From Kuschelorhynchus macadamiae (taxonomy: Eukaryota; Arthropoda; Insecta; Coleoptera; Curculionidae), in assembly GCA_030620095.1 (NCBI GenBank), contig JAUTXW010004695.1, positions 310,001 through 374,000 on the forward strand: a stretch of 64,000 bases of DNA, in the 5' to 3' direction. Position 1 is the first letter of the stretch, and the number at the start of each line of letters is the position of its first letter. Below are positions 25,970 to 36,949 of this stretch, piece after piece. Made by a program: the position numbers and the translations under genes. Under the pieces are notes generated by a model. It had not been told where the DNA came from. It saw only the letters and a program-made list of their open reading frames with translations, and did no database searches.

Positions 25970-28570
25970 TGTAAAGAAGAGAAAGACACGATTCAATGGA
26001 AAAAGTTTTAGGCGATTCTGTTACCTACTTAAATCCAAGTGTGATCTGGTCTCATTCTCGCTCTAACGGTTTTTGGAATATTTCGAAAAAAATAAAAAGT
26101 TGAATTTCCGAAAACCTGCTGCAACATTTTTACTCTCGTTACATGTTACAGATTCTTTGTTGATATCTGGGTGCGAGTTTACACACAGAAATAGATATAG
26201 AAAATATGAACTAGAAGATGCTTTTTAGTTCATATTTTCCTATATTTAACACATGTAGAATATCGAAAATTTCCTTGGAATGAAAGAAAAGTGAGAAGCA
26301 TTGTCTGCTAATTAAAAATTTATTAAAAAAAAATCTAAAACATATAAGTTGGGGTTTATTAGGGAATTTTCCTAGATATTTCAAAGGAAAATTTGTAGCA
26401 AAGTTTTCGGCAATTTTCAGCAGGTGGAACTTTTACTCATCACTAAATTCTTATAAAAAAATGAGATATGGCTATTTCCAAAAAAAAATAAAAATCATCT
26501 ATTTTGTTCAAACTCTATAAACTATAATTTTACTCAAAACCAATTGCAAAAAACTAGAATCTATCCACTTTCACCCTCTAAAAACAAGAAACACACAACT
26601 CAATTCACTTAATAAAAGTACATTTGAATGTTTTTTATAAAAAGATTTTCTTTGTCATATTTTCCAAAAGGTCAAAGTTAAACAAATTCAGTTTGTGATA
26701 GACATCCCAATATTCTCGTCGCTGGCTGAAGCCGTGTTTTTCAATCCTTGACGAGCTGGAAATTTACAAAATTCATATTTAAAATAATCTGGTTCAATAA
26801 TTATTCCTGTGTATTATTTTGCCTTTAATAGAGTCACAAAAAGTGAATGTATGTGACCTCTCGCAACTGCAAAATATTGATTTAATTGATGAATGATTTA
26901 TTGAATATATGTTGTTTAATTTTATAGAGAATAGTACTATAATAATAAATTTTTTTCCCTGCAAATTAGAGATACAAGGTCTCACTTCTAATTTTCGTAA
27001 TTTTTTTTGCTACATGCAAAGTCTCACTATTAAATTAAAAAAACACTCAATCACTAACTGTTTTGGAAAAATAAAAATTTTTCTTTATTTAACATGTTAA
27101 ATAATGTTTTACATGTTAAAAAAGGTGTCAGAGTTTAAATTTTTTATAACGATCTTTGTATTGATGATCTATTGATATTGTAACAAAACATGATGTAAAG
27201 GAATAGACTGTAGCAGTAGAATAAAGTATATAATTTTTAAATTTATTTTAAAACGATATTTTTCGAAAGCAATAGTCGGTTTCTCATGACAAATGTTAAA
27301 CATGAGTATTTCAAAGAAGTCTATCTAACATTAATTTTGAGAGATTTTAAAAGCTAAACATAATAATAAATAACACTTATCTCAAACGCTATTTTCTAGA
27401 TTGTGCTCACCTTTATAAACTTACTTAAGATAAACCTGTTAAGTTGCACTCTACTATAAATCCCCTTAAAAGTTTATGGTTATCATATAGCTCTTTTCGT
27501 GGGAAGATTTTTTGCTCGCTTTCATTTAAATTAAAACTAATAATAATTGAAACATTTTATTTGGTTCGATTCCATTATAACAAATTGTCAGTTTACAATG
27601 TTAAAAATACAATAAAAAACTTTATAATGGAAGCTTTTTAAAAAGGCGATATTTTTTGGAAAAGCATTGCTTCCCTTCAGAAAAGACTGGCTGAAAGAGT
27701 TTTCTTTGCTCTTTTTTTTCGCCATGGTGTTTTTGATCCAGAACTCCGATACGTTGGTTTAAGTTTTAGAAGGTAATTTTATCTTATTTAGAGGGAATGT
27801 AATTATATTTCAATTTAATACAATTTCCGTATAAATTAGAACTCTAGGCGATAACTATGAAATATTTATTAATTAAAGATCAGGGTGCGACTATGACGAC
27901 GCTTCGCGTTCCAGCCAATAAAAGACTTCTAAGGGGGGTAGTTCTTGTCAAATTGGGTGCCGACCTTTTTTCTGATTTTCAAAATAGGAGTTAGTCTGTG
28001 TCAAAGTTCTAGTTGTTACGGTTGATTTTAAATTCTCCTTTTGTAGTGGTTTATGGGGCTTTACATATAGAGTGAGTTGTGAAAGTTGAGGATTTTTGAT
28101 TGTAGTATTTATTTGGGGAGAAATTTTCACATATTTTCAGGAGTTAAATTTATGGCCCATTTAAAGATTTTTTTTTCTTTTGTTCTAAGGTTAAGGATTT
28201 TAAGTAAATTCCGTCATTTTCTAGATTTTAATTTAGGCTTAATCATTTTTCTGTTATTAATTTTAAGCATTACTTTTTTGCACAGTATATCTCATCTTTT
28301 ATTTTTGTTAATTGATGTTTAAGTTGTTTTTAAAAAATGAAATCTTTTATTTAAATAAACCACCTATTAGTTAAGTTATCTATGTTCAAGAAGAATATAT
28401 CAACGTTGTTGCAGTTTGCTGTTGTCCGAGATATAAGTGGCCGCTGAATTGGTAAGATAAAATATTTAAATAATTTATACTAACAATTATATTTGATAAT
28501 ATTGTAAATTATAATCTATGAAGAAACCTGCTGAGTATCTTTAATTATTATATCTTAGTTAATTTCAGCA
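25970..28570. other. AT-rich 2.6 kb without a recognised gene
   Basis: Open frames here are all under 80 codons and resemble no family I know. There are no long repeats. A short GC-richer patch (27885-27960) has no motif. Confidence 0.5.
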
Positions 28571-28617
28571 ATTTAAATTTATTTATTTATTACTCAAATA
28601 AATAAATAAATTTAAAT
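28571..28617. repeat. Perfect 21-bp-arm AT hairpin
   Basis: ATTTAAATTTATTTATTTATT and its exact complement flank ACTCA. Probably a local palindrome without a terminator role, since this is not bacterial DNA. Confidence 0.8.
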
Positions 28618-29629
28618 ACTATAAAATTATAATGCTCGATCTAGATCTATAACTTTGTTACAAAGATTATTAACGGATTCAACTGAATAAATTTATCTAG
28701 GAACTTTTTCTGCAAATTTTTAAAATTTTAAAGTAAAAACGACTTGAAATCTTTCAGGTTTTTACGCTAAAAATTCAGTTACAACATTGTGTTTCCCTTA
28801 ACAACAATACCCCGCATCCAGTTTTTTTTTCTAAAATAAAATCCCTTTTTTTTTTAAATCTACTTAATTTTACACCAAAGCCTTTCTTACTACTCTGCAA
28901 TACCAGAAAAAACGCTACCTTACTATAATTCAATCAATTCTTAAGTAAAACCCTTTATTTAAAACCTATTCTTGAATTCGTAAAAAATGCATAAAATACA
29001 TCATTAGGGATACTTACCAACGCTCAAACTGCGCCTCTAGCACTTTTTTAACATGTCTAGACACTATCGGCAAAACTTTACGAAAATTCTACAATTTTTG
29101 GGCACTCTAACACGAACAACACTTTTAAACTCTAAAGTTTTGACACCTAATTATCCATTACATTGCATTTTACAATGTAAAATTTCCATGGTTCTCGTTC
29201 ATTTTTAAGTGACAAAAACAACCAGCCAGAAGTATCTTTTCGCGAAAAATACACTTGTGCAATTTTCATTTCTGTCAATGTCATACAAACCGACAAAGTT
29301 GCATTCCCATTCCCAAATACAATCAGCTTAACTTTGAATTTGTTACCCATAACACATATAGAATTTCTCGTATTACCCTTTTATAGTTCGATATTATTAA
29401 TGAAACATAGTAAATTAAAACGTCAAATAAGTAAATCTAGCATGGCTAACATTTTGAACGATGCATGTCATTCCAAGTGTTACCATGACAACACATAAAA
29501 ATACTGTTTTGCACGTACTTCCTTGAAATAAAATCATTCGTTTGCAATTTTTTTTTAGTTTATTGACCATGTTCACTCTTGCTTTTATAATGAAAATAAG
29601 TGCTTAACTTTTTTCCATATTTATGGATG
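28618..29629. other. No recognised gene; one small unplaced open frame
   Basis: A 67-codon minus-strand frame at 29147-29350 (MGNKFKVKLIVFGNGNATLS...) has a balanced composition but no recognisable homology. I do not call it a gene. Minus strand GCGTTGGTAAGTATCC near 29020 resembles a splice donor. Confidence 0.4.
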
Positions 29630-30251
29630 GGCATAAGGACTTGTCACTAACGAAGCTAGAAATTATGAGCTTAACGAGGTCTATAGGATTTACCAAAACA
29701 AAGATTGACACATTTTTTGAAAATTATGTCCAAGTTTGAAATAAATGGAAGTTTAAGCCTGAATATGTGCATAAGCTGGATGAGACAGGAATCACAACTC
29801 TATTGAAGCCCGCAAAAGTTGCGCCTGCTAAGAGAGGTAAGCTGGTGACTTCTATGGGCAGTTGGAAATAATATCCCACCTGTGTTTGTGCAGCCGAGAG
29901 TAAGAAATCTTAGTTAGAATTTTTTAGAAGTTTTAAAGCATCTAGTCAACCACACTGAATACTCACAAAGTGATAAAAATCTGCTTCACTCATGAGAGTC
30001 ATATTAGTGTTGAGGCAATTATTTACTAAAACGTGAGAACCCTCTTATCTTTTCCCCCACCACGCAACATATCGATTGCAGTGTCTCGATGTAGGAATGT
30101 ATGGTCCTTTTAAAAGTAAACTTTCCATTGCTTTTAATGATTGGCTATTAACCAATTCAGGAAAAGTTATAACAATTAAGCAAATTTCCATGCTGTCGTG
30201 TCACGCCTTCATAAATTTAGTCCTAACACTGGAACCTGTGGTGGAAGATAG
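29630..30251 (+). pseudogene. pogo/CENP-B-like (DDE_1) transposase relic, 5' part
   Basis: Across frames the plus strand reads TKTKIDTFFENYVQV, KFKPEYVHKLDETGITTLLK (first catalytic Asp in LDETG), HESHISVEAI and QCLDVGMYGPFKSKLSIAFN (usually QPLDVGVFGPFK). These are in the order seen in pogo-type DDE_1 proteins. Many stops and shifts are present and the central DNH block is lost. The relic is cut at about 30252 by the PLE pair and seems to resume at 32240. Confidence 0.7.
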
Positions 30252-31054
30252 ATCAAAATACAAGAGTTCTAACCATACTACACCACAACTTGTTACGTTC
30301 TGGACGCGCGTTTCGCTAACCAAGTTAGCATCATCAGCAGATGATATAAACTAAAGTAACTTATCCTAACCGAGACTATTTATAGGTAAATGTGGTCACC
30401 CTTGGTTGCACCCGACTGCACCGTTGCCAAGTAAACAATAGAGGGGACTATAGGGAATAGGCCCTCTGTCTTTATTTAGTGCTTTCTTACCACATTTAAC
30501 TATTTCTATACTCTCAAATGCATCCAATAATCTATTATTAGATACATTTTTAATCAACTTAAGATTATTTATTCCTATTCGGTGATTGTTTTCCAAAGCA
30601 TGTTGGGCAACGCTTGACTTTTCTGTTCTTCCGAATCTTAAATGTGCCATGTGTTCTTTAAAACGAATGTTTATGGAGCGTTTAGTTTGCCCAACATATT
30701 TTAGATCGCAGTCATTACAGCTAATTTCATAGATGCCACTCCTCTCCCTCAAGTCGACTTTGTCTTTGGGGTTTCCAAGGAGATTTTTCAAACTATTCTC
30801 CGTTTTGTAGGCTACTCTAAAACCTACGTTTTTAAATACTTTTTCTAGACCTCTCGTATATCTGGGATCATATGGGATTACTATGAATTTATTGGAAGCC
30901 TCAGGTATTTGAAGAGTAGTGGCATCTTTTAACATTTTCTTATGCTTATGTCTATTTACTAGTTTATGTACAAAATTATCATTATATCCATTACTTTTAG
31001 CTATATTTTTAATCCGATTCATTTCATTGTTAAAACGTTCTTTACTTAGTAGAA
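30252..31054 (-). mobile_element. PLE copy 1 of a head-to-head pair (C-terminal ORF + hammerhead terminus)
   Basis: This is the minus-strand arm of a near-perfect inverted repeat with 31428-32230 (803 bp each). It encodes, from 31054 leftwards, LLSKERFNNEMNRIKNIAKS, KFIVIPYDPRYTRGLEKVF and the GIY-YIG endonuclease SGIYEISCNDC / LKYVGQTKRSINIRFKEH, with canonical GIY and YVG retained. It ends LNKDRGPIPYSPLYCLLG near 30396. The terminal hammerhead lies at 30298-30342. RT is absent, so the copy is 5'-truncated. Confidence 0.9.
30298..30342 (-). ncRNA. Hammerhead ribozyme (type I, PLE terminus), intact core
   Basis: On the minus strand: stem I TCTG, core CTGATGA, stem II GCTAAC-TTG-GTTAGC, GAAA, stem III CGC/GCG, then TC and stem I partner CAGA. 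All core bases are present and all three helices can form. Predicted cleavage is after the C of GCGTC. Hammerheads in PLE terminal repeats are established in the literature. Confidence 0.85.
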
Positions 31055-32230
31055 TCTCCGTTCCTTGCAAATTTGTTTATGGGCAGATTAGAAACCCAAT
31101 TCAAAAAAGAACTCAAGTATTTTCCAAGGGTGTGGTATAGATACGTAGATGATATATTTGCTATTTTTGATCCTAAAACAGAAAATTTGGACACTTTCTT
31201 AGAAACATTAAACAATAAAGATCCTTCCATTAATTTTACGTACGAAAAGGAGAACAATGGGCAATTACCTTTTCTCGACACGTTAGTTATTAGAAATAAC
31301 GATAAATTAGAACTTGATATTTAAAGGAAATTTACTAATACTGATAGATATATAACATCCGACTCATTTCATTGCCGTCAACACAAAATGACAGCATTCC
31401 ATTTCTTAACTTACAGGTTAGTCAATTTTCTACTAAGTAAAGAACGTTTTAACAATGAAATGAATCGGATTAAAAATATAGCTAAAAGTAATGGATATAA
31501 TGATAATTTTGTACATAAACTAGTAAATAGACATAAGCATAAGAAAATGTTAAAAGATGCCACTACTCTTCAAATACCTGAGGCTTCCAATAAATTCATA
31601 GTAATCCCATATGATCCCAGATATACGAGAGGTCTAGAAAAAGTATTTAAAAACGTAGGTTTTAGAGTAGCCTACAAAACGGAGAATAGTTTGAAAAATC
31701 TCCTTGGAAACCCCAAAGACAAAGTCGACTTGAGGGAGAGGAGTGGCATCAATGAAATTAGCTGTAATGACTGCGATCTAAAATATTTTGGGCAAACTAA
31801 ACGCTCCATAAACATTCGTTTTAAAGAACACATGGCACATTTAAGATACGGAAGAACAGAAAAGTCAAGCGTTGCCCAACATGCTTTGGAAAACAATCAC
31901 CGAATAGGAATAAATAATCTTAAGTTGATTAAAAATGTATCTAATAATAGATTATTGGATGCATTTGAGAGTATAGAAATAGTTAAATGTGGTAAGAAAG
32001 CACTAAATAAAGACAGGGCCTATTCCCTATAGTCCCCTCTATTGTTTACTTGGCAACGGTGCAGTCGGGTGCAACCAGGGGTGACCACATTTACCTATAA
32101 ATAGTCTCGGTTAGGATAAGTTACTTTAGTTTTTATCATCTGCTGATGATGCTAACTTGGTTAGCGAAACGCGCGTCCAGAACGTAACAAGTTGTGGTGT
32201 AGTGTGGTTAGAACTCTTGTATTTTGATTC
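31052..32230 (+). pseudogene. PLE copy 2: RT C-terminal part + GIY-YIG endonuclease
   Basis: It begins in RT motif B (LANLFMGRLE), then catalytic WYRYVDDIFAIFD (about 31135-31165), and INFTYEKENNGQLPFLDTL. A single TAA replaces a sense codon at about 31322. From 31388 it reads on with LLSKERFNNEMNRIKNIAKS through ALNKDRAYSL (32032). The endonuclease differs from copy 1 at GIY (GIN here) and YVG (YFG here), which may impair it. The N-terminal RT motifs are missing. The 3' terminus with a hammerhead is at 32139-32181. Confidence 0.88.
32139..32181 (+). ncRNA. Hammerhead ribozyme (type I, PLE terminus), intact core
   Basis: Same sequence as the minus-strand motif at 30298-30342: TCTG (39-42), CTGATGA (43-49), GCTAAC/GTTAGC stem II with TTG loop, GAAA (66-69), CGC/GCG stem III, TC, CAGA (78-81). 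The two copies are mirror images about 1.8 kb apart. Confidence 0.85.
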
Positions 32231-32239
32231 ATAAGTTTA

Positions 32240-33095
32240 TTTAGCCTTATCTTTACCGACAAAGATTTTAAACCAAGTGATATTCTTGATCGTACCATCA
32301 GTTACCAAAAGAAACTGGGACAAAAATTACCCATTGTACTCTTCTGAACTATTATTCCGAGTTAATCTAGAAAAGCAATGCCAAAGTTAACCTAGGATTG
32401 GAATGTCAAAGTCATTTTTTTTTTATTTTTACACTCTCTTTTGCTTTTGATTTAAAAGCAATATTTATGTTTCTTTGAAAGCAAATACCCAATTTGTCCA
32501 CATTTTATACATCATGCCGAAGCTAACGGAGGAACAAAAGTCAATAATTTTTACTTGACTTCGGGACGGAAAAAAATTTGAGAAATGCATGTCTTTAACC
32601 AAACATTCATAATTTGACAAGAAAAATTATATAACAGTTCAAGAGCTTATGATGCTGTCTCAGTTACATTTGGTGATGGTACATTAAATCCAAATGATGA
32701 ATAAGCTGCAGAAAAAAGCGATGAACAATTGCAAGGAAATATTCAAACACCGGAAAAACAAATCATGACAAAAACACGTCCAGAAATCTTTTCATAGAAA
32801 TTTTAGAACAACTACGACCACTTCTTAGAATAGTATTTGACAAGACTAGAAAAATGCAGTCAAAAAGTTACTAGCAAAGCAAGTCTTTGAACTTGAAAGA
32901 CAAAAAAAAGAGGTGGACGACTGACAAAAAGCAAGATTACAAAAAAGGTGTTTTCAACAGAAAAAGAAAGTAGCAATGACAGCCAGCTAGATATATGGTT
33001 ATCTTACGCGCATTCTGATGACTCTATTTAGTTCTAGATGACTTAGATGATGAAGAATTAGGCAAAGGGGATTTTTTGTAATTTTATTGGTCAGA
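32240..33095 (+). pseudogene. pogo-like transposase relic, 3' part
   Basis: After the PLE, FTDKDFKPSDILDR resembles the FTD-DF-PS block that follows the catalytic domain in CENP-B/pogo-like proteins. Further on, TPEKQIMTKTRPE and RGGRLTKSKITKKVFSTEKE resemble their basic C-terminal tail. An unrelated-looking MPKLTEEQKSIIFT start (about 32517) may be a fragment of another transposase inserted between. Many stops are present. Confidence 0.5.
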
Positions 33096-33540
33096 TTTTA
33101 GACACACTTGGCACTGAACTAAAAGTAAAGTTTCTTCGGAGGCGTGTAACAACTTCAAATTTTCACTTCCCATTTTTTAAATTACCTTTATCATCGTAAG
33201 CAGCACAGCTCGCACACAATCTTTGTTTAGTTTTAACTTTAATTTCAACAGTTACGATCTAAGATAAGATTGTTTAATGTTTTTTTTCTCACATAATAAT
33301 TATACCTGTTTTTTCTTTACAAAATGTATTTAAGTTCGATTCGTGTTATATTTGCCAGAATAAACGCTTTTTCTAGTATATTGGTATCCTAATTTATTAA
33401 GCCGAATCCTCCCACCCCTCTAGCCAAATCCTCCCAAATGAGCTTTCAACTATTTACACGGATTTGAAAAAAGCGAAATACTCTAAAAATATATAACATT
33501 TATGATGCTTGTTATAATAGGAGTGGTTAACAAGTCCCTA
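33096..33540. other. No recognised gene
   Basis: AT-rich. CAATCCTCCCAC-like words at 33404-33436 form a short imprecise direct repeat. Confidence 0.4.
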
Positions 33541-33592
33541 AACGATATTTATAATGGTGTAACTGACATATCAGGATTGAGAATGTGTGGCA
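33541..33592 (-). mobile_element. LINE fragment, left flank of the Crypton-bearing insertion
   Basis: These 52 bases match 37743-37792, whose right neighbour (GCGATGCCATTACTG...) is found here only after 35196. The two pieces are thus one LINE segment split by an insertion. Confidence 0.7.
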
Positions 33593-33595
33593 ATA

Positions 33596-33725
33596 GTTAT
33601 TTATACTATAAGGGATGTAAGTAACATTTACCAGTCGAGGACTAGTTTGCACCAGAGCGACAGCGAGGGCTGGCAAAAAAGTTCGAGACTGGTTAATGTA
33701 CTTACATCCCATATAGTATATAACA
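33596..33725. repeat. Imperfect hairpin with 45-bp arms (GGGATGTAAGT...)
   Basis: GTTATTTATACTATAAGGGA plus TGTAAGT and ACCAGTCGAGGAC are mirrored by GTTCGAGACTGGT, ACTTACATCCC and TAGTATATAAC. The word GGGATGTAAGT/ACTTACATCC recurs as a tight palindrome at 35079-35101, beyond the recombinase gene. Confidence 0.75.
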
Positions 33726-35199
33726 TTTTCCCCCTCCATGTATTGTATGTTTACAAGAAAATGCTGGATATATTTTTGGATTTTCATTATCATTAGATTC
33801 GATAGCATTCTCATTAAATTATAAAGGCAGCCGTGATCCGTTGCCAGAGCAACATAAGCAGTTTTTATTTTATCAACAACGTCAAGTTAACAATTCATAG
33901 CAAAAAGTTTGAACAAGTCAAATTGTTTGATTCTGTGTGGACAAAATGGATGTTTCAGACATAGAAGAATCAGCGAATATTGCTTGTTTATCTCTACTAC
34001 CGGAAAAGTCGAAAAAAGGTATGAAGCAGCATATAAATCCTTTAAGAATTGGTGCCAAAGCAAGACGGCTACTGCAGTCTCAGAAACCTTGTTTTTGGCG
34101 TATTTTCACAAAAAAAGTGCTATATTGAAGTCCCCATCAAGCTTCGATGTTGAACTCCACCCTTTTTATAGAGGAAAATATAGATAATTCTAAGTATCCA
34201 AAACTTCGAGCATTTTTGAAAAGAAAAAAAGATGGTTATAGACCTAAAAAATGAAATGTGTTTAACAGGGAAGATGTGAATAAGTTCATGCTTGAAGCCC
34301 CCGATGATATATATATATAGGTCGTAATAATAATGGGAGTTGCTGTTCCGTTCTAATGAACTCTGTGAAATGAAAATGAGCAATGCTAAAATAAGTCAAG
34401 AAGTCATAATTGTGACTATTCTTGACTCCAAAAATGGAAAACGTACATTTACAGTGACAAAAAGTGACGACACTCAGGTTTGTCATTTCAAAATAATTCA
34501 AAAGTACATTGATACAAGATCCCACATGACGTCTATTAATCCGCGCTTCTTTATGCGATATCAAAATGGAAAGTGCTTAAACCAGCCTGTCGGGAAAAAT
34601 ACATTTTCGTCAATTCCAAGTAAAAATGGCGATATTTCTAAAGCTTAAGAACTTCAAAATGTATACTGGACACTCTTTTAGAAGAACGTCGGCAACTTTA
34701 TTAGCAAATACTGGAGTCAAGCGACATGGTGGATGGAAATCTGCTACTAATGCGGACAGTTACGTAGCTGAGAGCCTCAATAATAAAAAGGAAGTAACAA
34801 ATAAAATTTTATACAATAAGACCCAGCCAGAAGTCTCTTGCAGTGCTTCAACAGTGACAGAAACATTGGTTAGAATTGAAGGATCTGTGGAGTCAGAAAA
34901 TGTAATACACATCGAGAAGAAACGAGAAAACGTGTTTCCAAGTTTTGTTAATAATCTGAATAATTATAATAATTGTACCATCAATATTCATTTATATTCA
35001 CATCACCGGATTTTTGTAATGTTGATGAGATCAAAAATTAAAGCTACTTATAATATTTTTACATTATTATTTCCCTAGGGATGTAAGTTGACTTACATCC
35101 TGTCGTTAAGGGTAACCAGTACCTTGTAGAGTAACTTTCATTAACGTCTGTCAAACCAGTGTCAAAATAGGTTGCTTACAATACAGGGAGGGGGAAAAA
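33726..35199 (+). mobile_element. Crypton-like tyrosine recombinase element bounded by 22-bp inverted repeats
   Basis: TTTTCCCCCTCCATGTATTG plus TA (33726-33747) is mirrored at 35178-35199 (21 of 22 match). Between them lies a broken tyrosine recombinase gene. A LINE paralogue at 37.74-37.9 kb gives the uninterrupted target (GTGGCAAAAATATTTGCG), placing the whole insert, hairpin included, at about 33593-35195. Typical Cryptons lack terminal inverted repeats, so the end structure is notable. Confidence 0.6.
33947..34830 (+). pseudogene. Crypton-type tyrosine recombinase (YR), frameshifted
   Basis: The start MDVSDIEESANIACLSLLPE leads, with frame shifts, to YEAAYKSFKNWCQSK, FLAYFHKKSA and KYPKLRAFLKRKKDGYRPKK (the N-terminal core-binding domain of insect Cryptons and related KDZ/YR proteins). 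RSNELCEMKMS (first catalytic Arg) and DSKNGKRTFTVTKSDD follow in 34340-34648. A last shift near 34630 leads to YTGHSFRRTSATLLANTG (HxxR), KRHGGWKSATNADSYVAESL with HGGW and the candidate nucleophile Tyr. YR enzymes cut and rejoin DNA via a 3'-phosphotyrosine link without a DDE triad. At least three frameshifts inactivate this copy, but all key residues remain. A Ser/Thr-rich tail runs to about 35080. Confidence 0.8.
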
Positions 35200-35336
35200 G
35201 CATTTGCGATGCCTTTACTGTCACACAGTTCCTGATAGTGGTGCTGCATCACGCCAGGTAGGCTGGAGGAACACTTCAAGTTTCTGACATAAGACCAGAA
35301 GTGTTTAATATCTTCAGGAATAAGATGATCTATCAT
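35200..35336 (-). mobile_element. LINE pre-RT fragment, right flank of the Crypton-bearing insertion
   Basis: Minus strand HFWSYVRNLKCSSSLPGVMQ and CDSKGIANAFS are typical of the linker ahead of RT in Jockey-group LINEs. It is collinear with 37.79-37.9 kb. Confidence 0.6.
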
Positions 35337-36949
35337 ATAATATTAAAAAACTGGTATTATGTCTGATATTTTATACGATATAACGTGCGAAGCAGAGAGT
35401 AGCCTAATCTTCCCCCCTCTCCCCTATGTTTGCAAATAAAGTACACCACATAGATCTAAAACATCGACGAAAGGGTGAGGTATGTCACAAGCAGGCTGTT
35501 TCCATGGATATACGGAGTTGTAACCAACCGCGAGTGATTATTACACAATTTCCATAGTTACTCACATTCTTTTCATAGACTCAGATTCGTGTGTCAAATA
35601 GGTATGTTTTTAACAACAAATATAGCTAGAATAAATAGAAAAAATAAGTCAATGCTATTTAATGGAAATTTAAACACTAAAACAATGAAGTCAAAAACAC
35701 ACAAGCCTATATTGGGTATTGCAAACAAATATTATTTAACGCTAGATAGGCACAATTAAATTAAGAATTAAATATTACAACATATGACAACCCTTGGTAG
35801 CGTACATATATTAATTAAGCGTGACGAAGTTTATACAGCTTGTGGCATATCAGTTATTACAGTGGAAAATCATGGAGTAACTCAAAACTTAATACATTTA
35901 CTCCCTCATTTCAGCTCACAATATTCCAGCCCGGGTTTAGTAACACCGTAACAGACACCTGCTACACAGGCTTTATTAACTTTCATTACCCTTGCAACAC
36001 CATCCAGTGTATTGAATTATGAAGTAACCAAAACAACGACATTGTTTACCTACTCACATTGCCTTTAGACAGTACATAAATAGGAAAGTGTTGAGAATTT
36101 ATGAATTAAAAACAAATAAAATATTTTTAAGAAAAAAACCGATTTCAAAACTGAAACGTAATAAATAATTTTAAACAACCTTAAAAATTTGAGTTATTAA
36201 TTCGGCGTCACACTACCATTTAATTACTTGCTAACGAGAATAACTATATATTTCGTATTAGTTGTTTTTCCTTAGAATGCATACTTTTTTTTGGCCACGA
36301 GAAATAAAATTAACTATTTCTAAATTAACTGAAAAGGCCATACATTTCGGAATATTCTTAGGTTGATTATTATAAATAATAATGAGAGAAATGTAACAAA
36401 ATTAAAATCCCAAATATTAGATCTATAATCCTTACCAACCTAAACAATTAAGAAGAAAGTAGGCAGAAGAAATATAGACACACTTCCCGTCCTGGGGTCT
36501 GTGCAAGACTTTTTTAAATACACATAAAAATGTTAAATAACCATTTAATAGCTTTTCAAATAATCGAAAAAGATTTTCTTTCTACTAGGATCAGTATGCA
36601 CTTTAGTCATAAAGAAAATATGAATTAATGGAAGTTAATGTAGTGTCATTAGTTCAGAAGAAAGATATGATACGTATTCTATGTTGTGGAAGCAGCTAAA
36701 AATCTATAATTTAGGTCATCAAATGATTCATTGTTATATGAACACAATGACGTGTCGGATAGTTTTAATATTTGTAGATATTTGTTGAATTTTCCATACC
36801 CAACCAGAAACCTAAAATAAAACACAAGCAATTTGTGAGACAGTTGCATTATGTGGATGAAAGGTTTCTCGTTTAGATTATGGTAAATTAATGACGTACT
36901 GAGTAGGGGAACTAAGTGCATTATTTATATCTAATTGTTTTCAGGTCTC
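35337..36949. other. No recognised gene; one dispersed repeat
   Basis: Positions 35940-36050 resemble 42925-43025 (ACCGTAACAGACACCTGCTA...; TGAATTATGAAGTAACCAAA), so this is a dispersed repeat of unknown class. The rest shows nothing I can support. Confidence 0.45.

Noticed and set aside
29147..29350. 67-codon frame MGNKFKVKLIVFGNG... as a gene
   Set aside because: Balanced composition but short, isolated and unrecognised; not enough to call.
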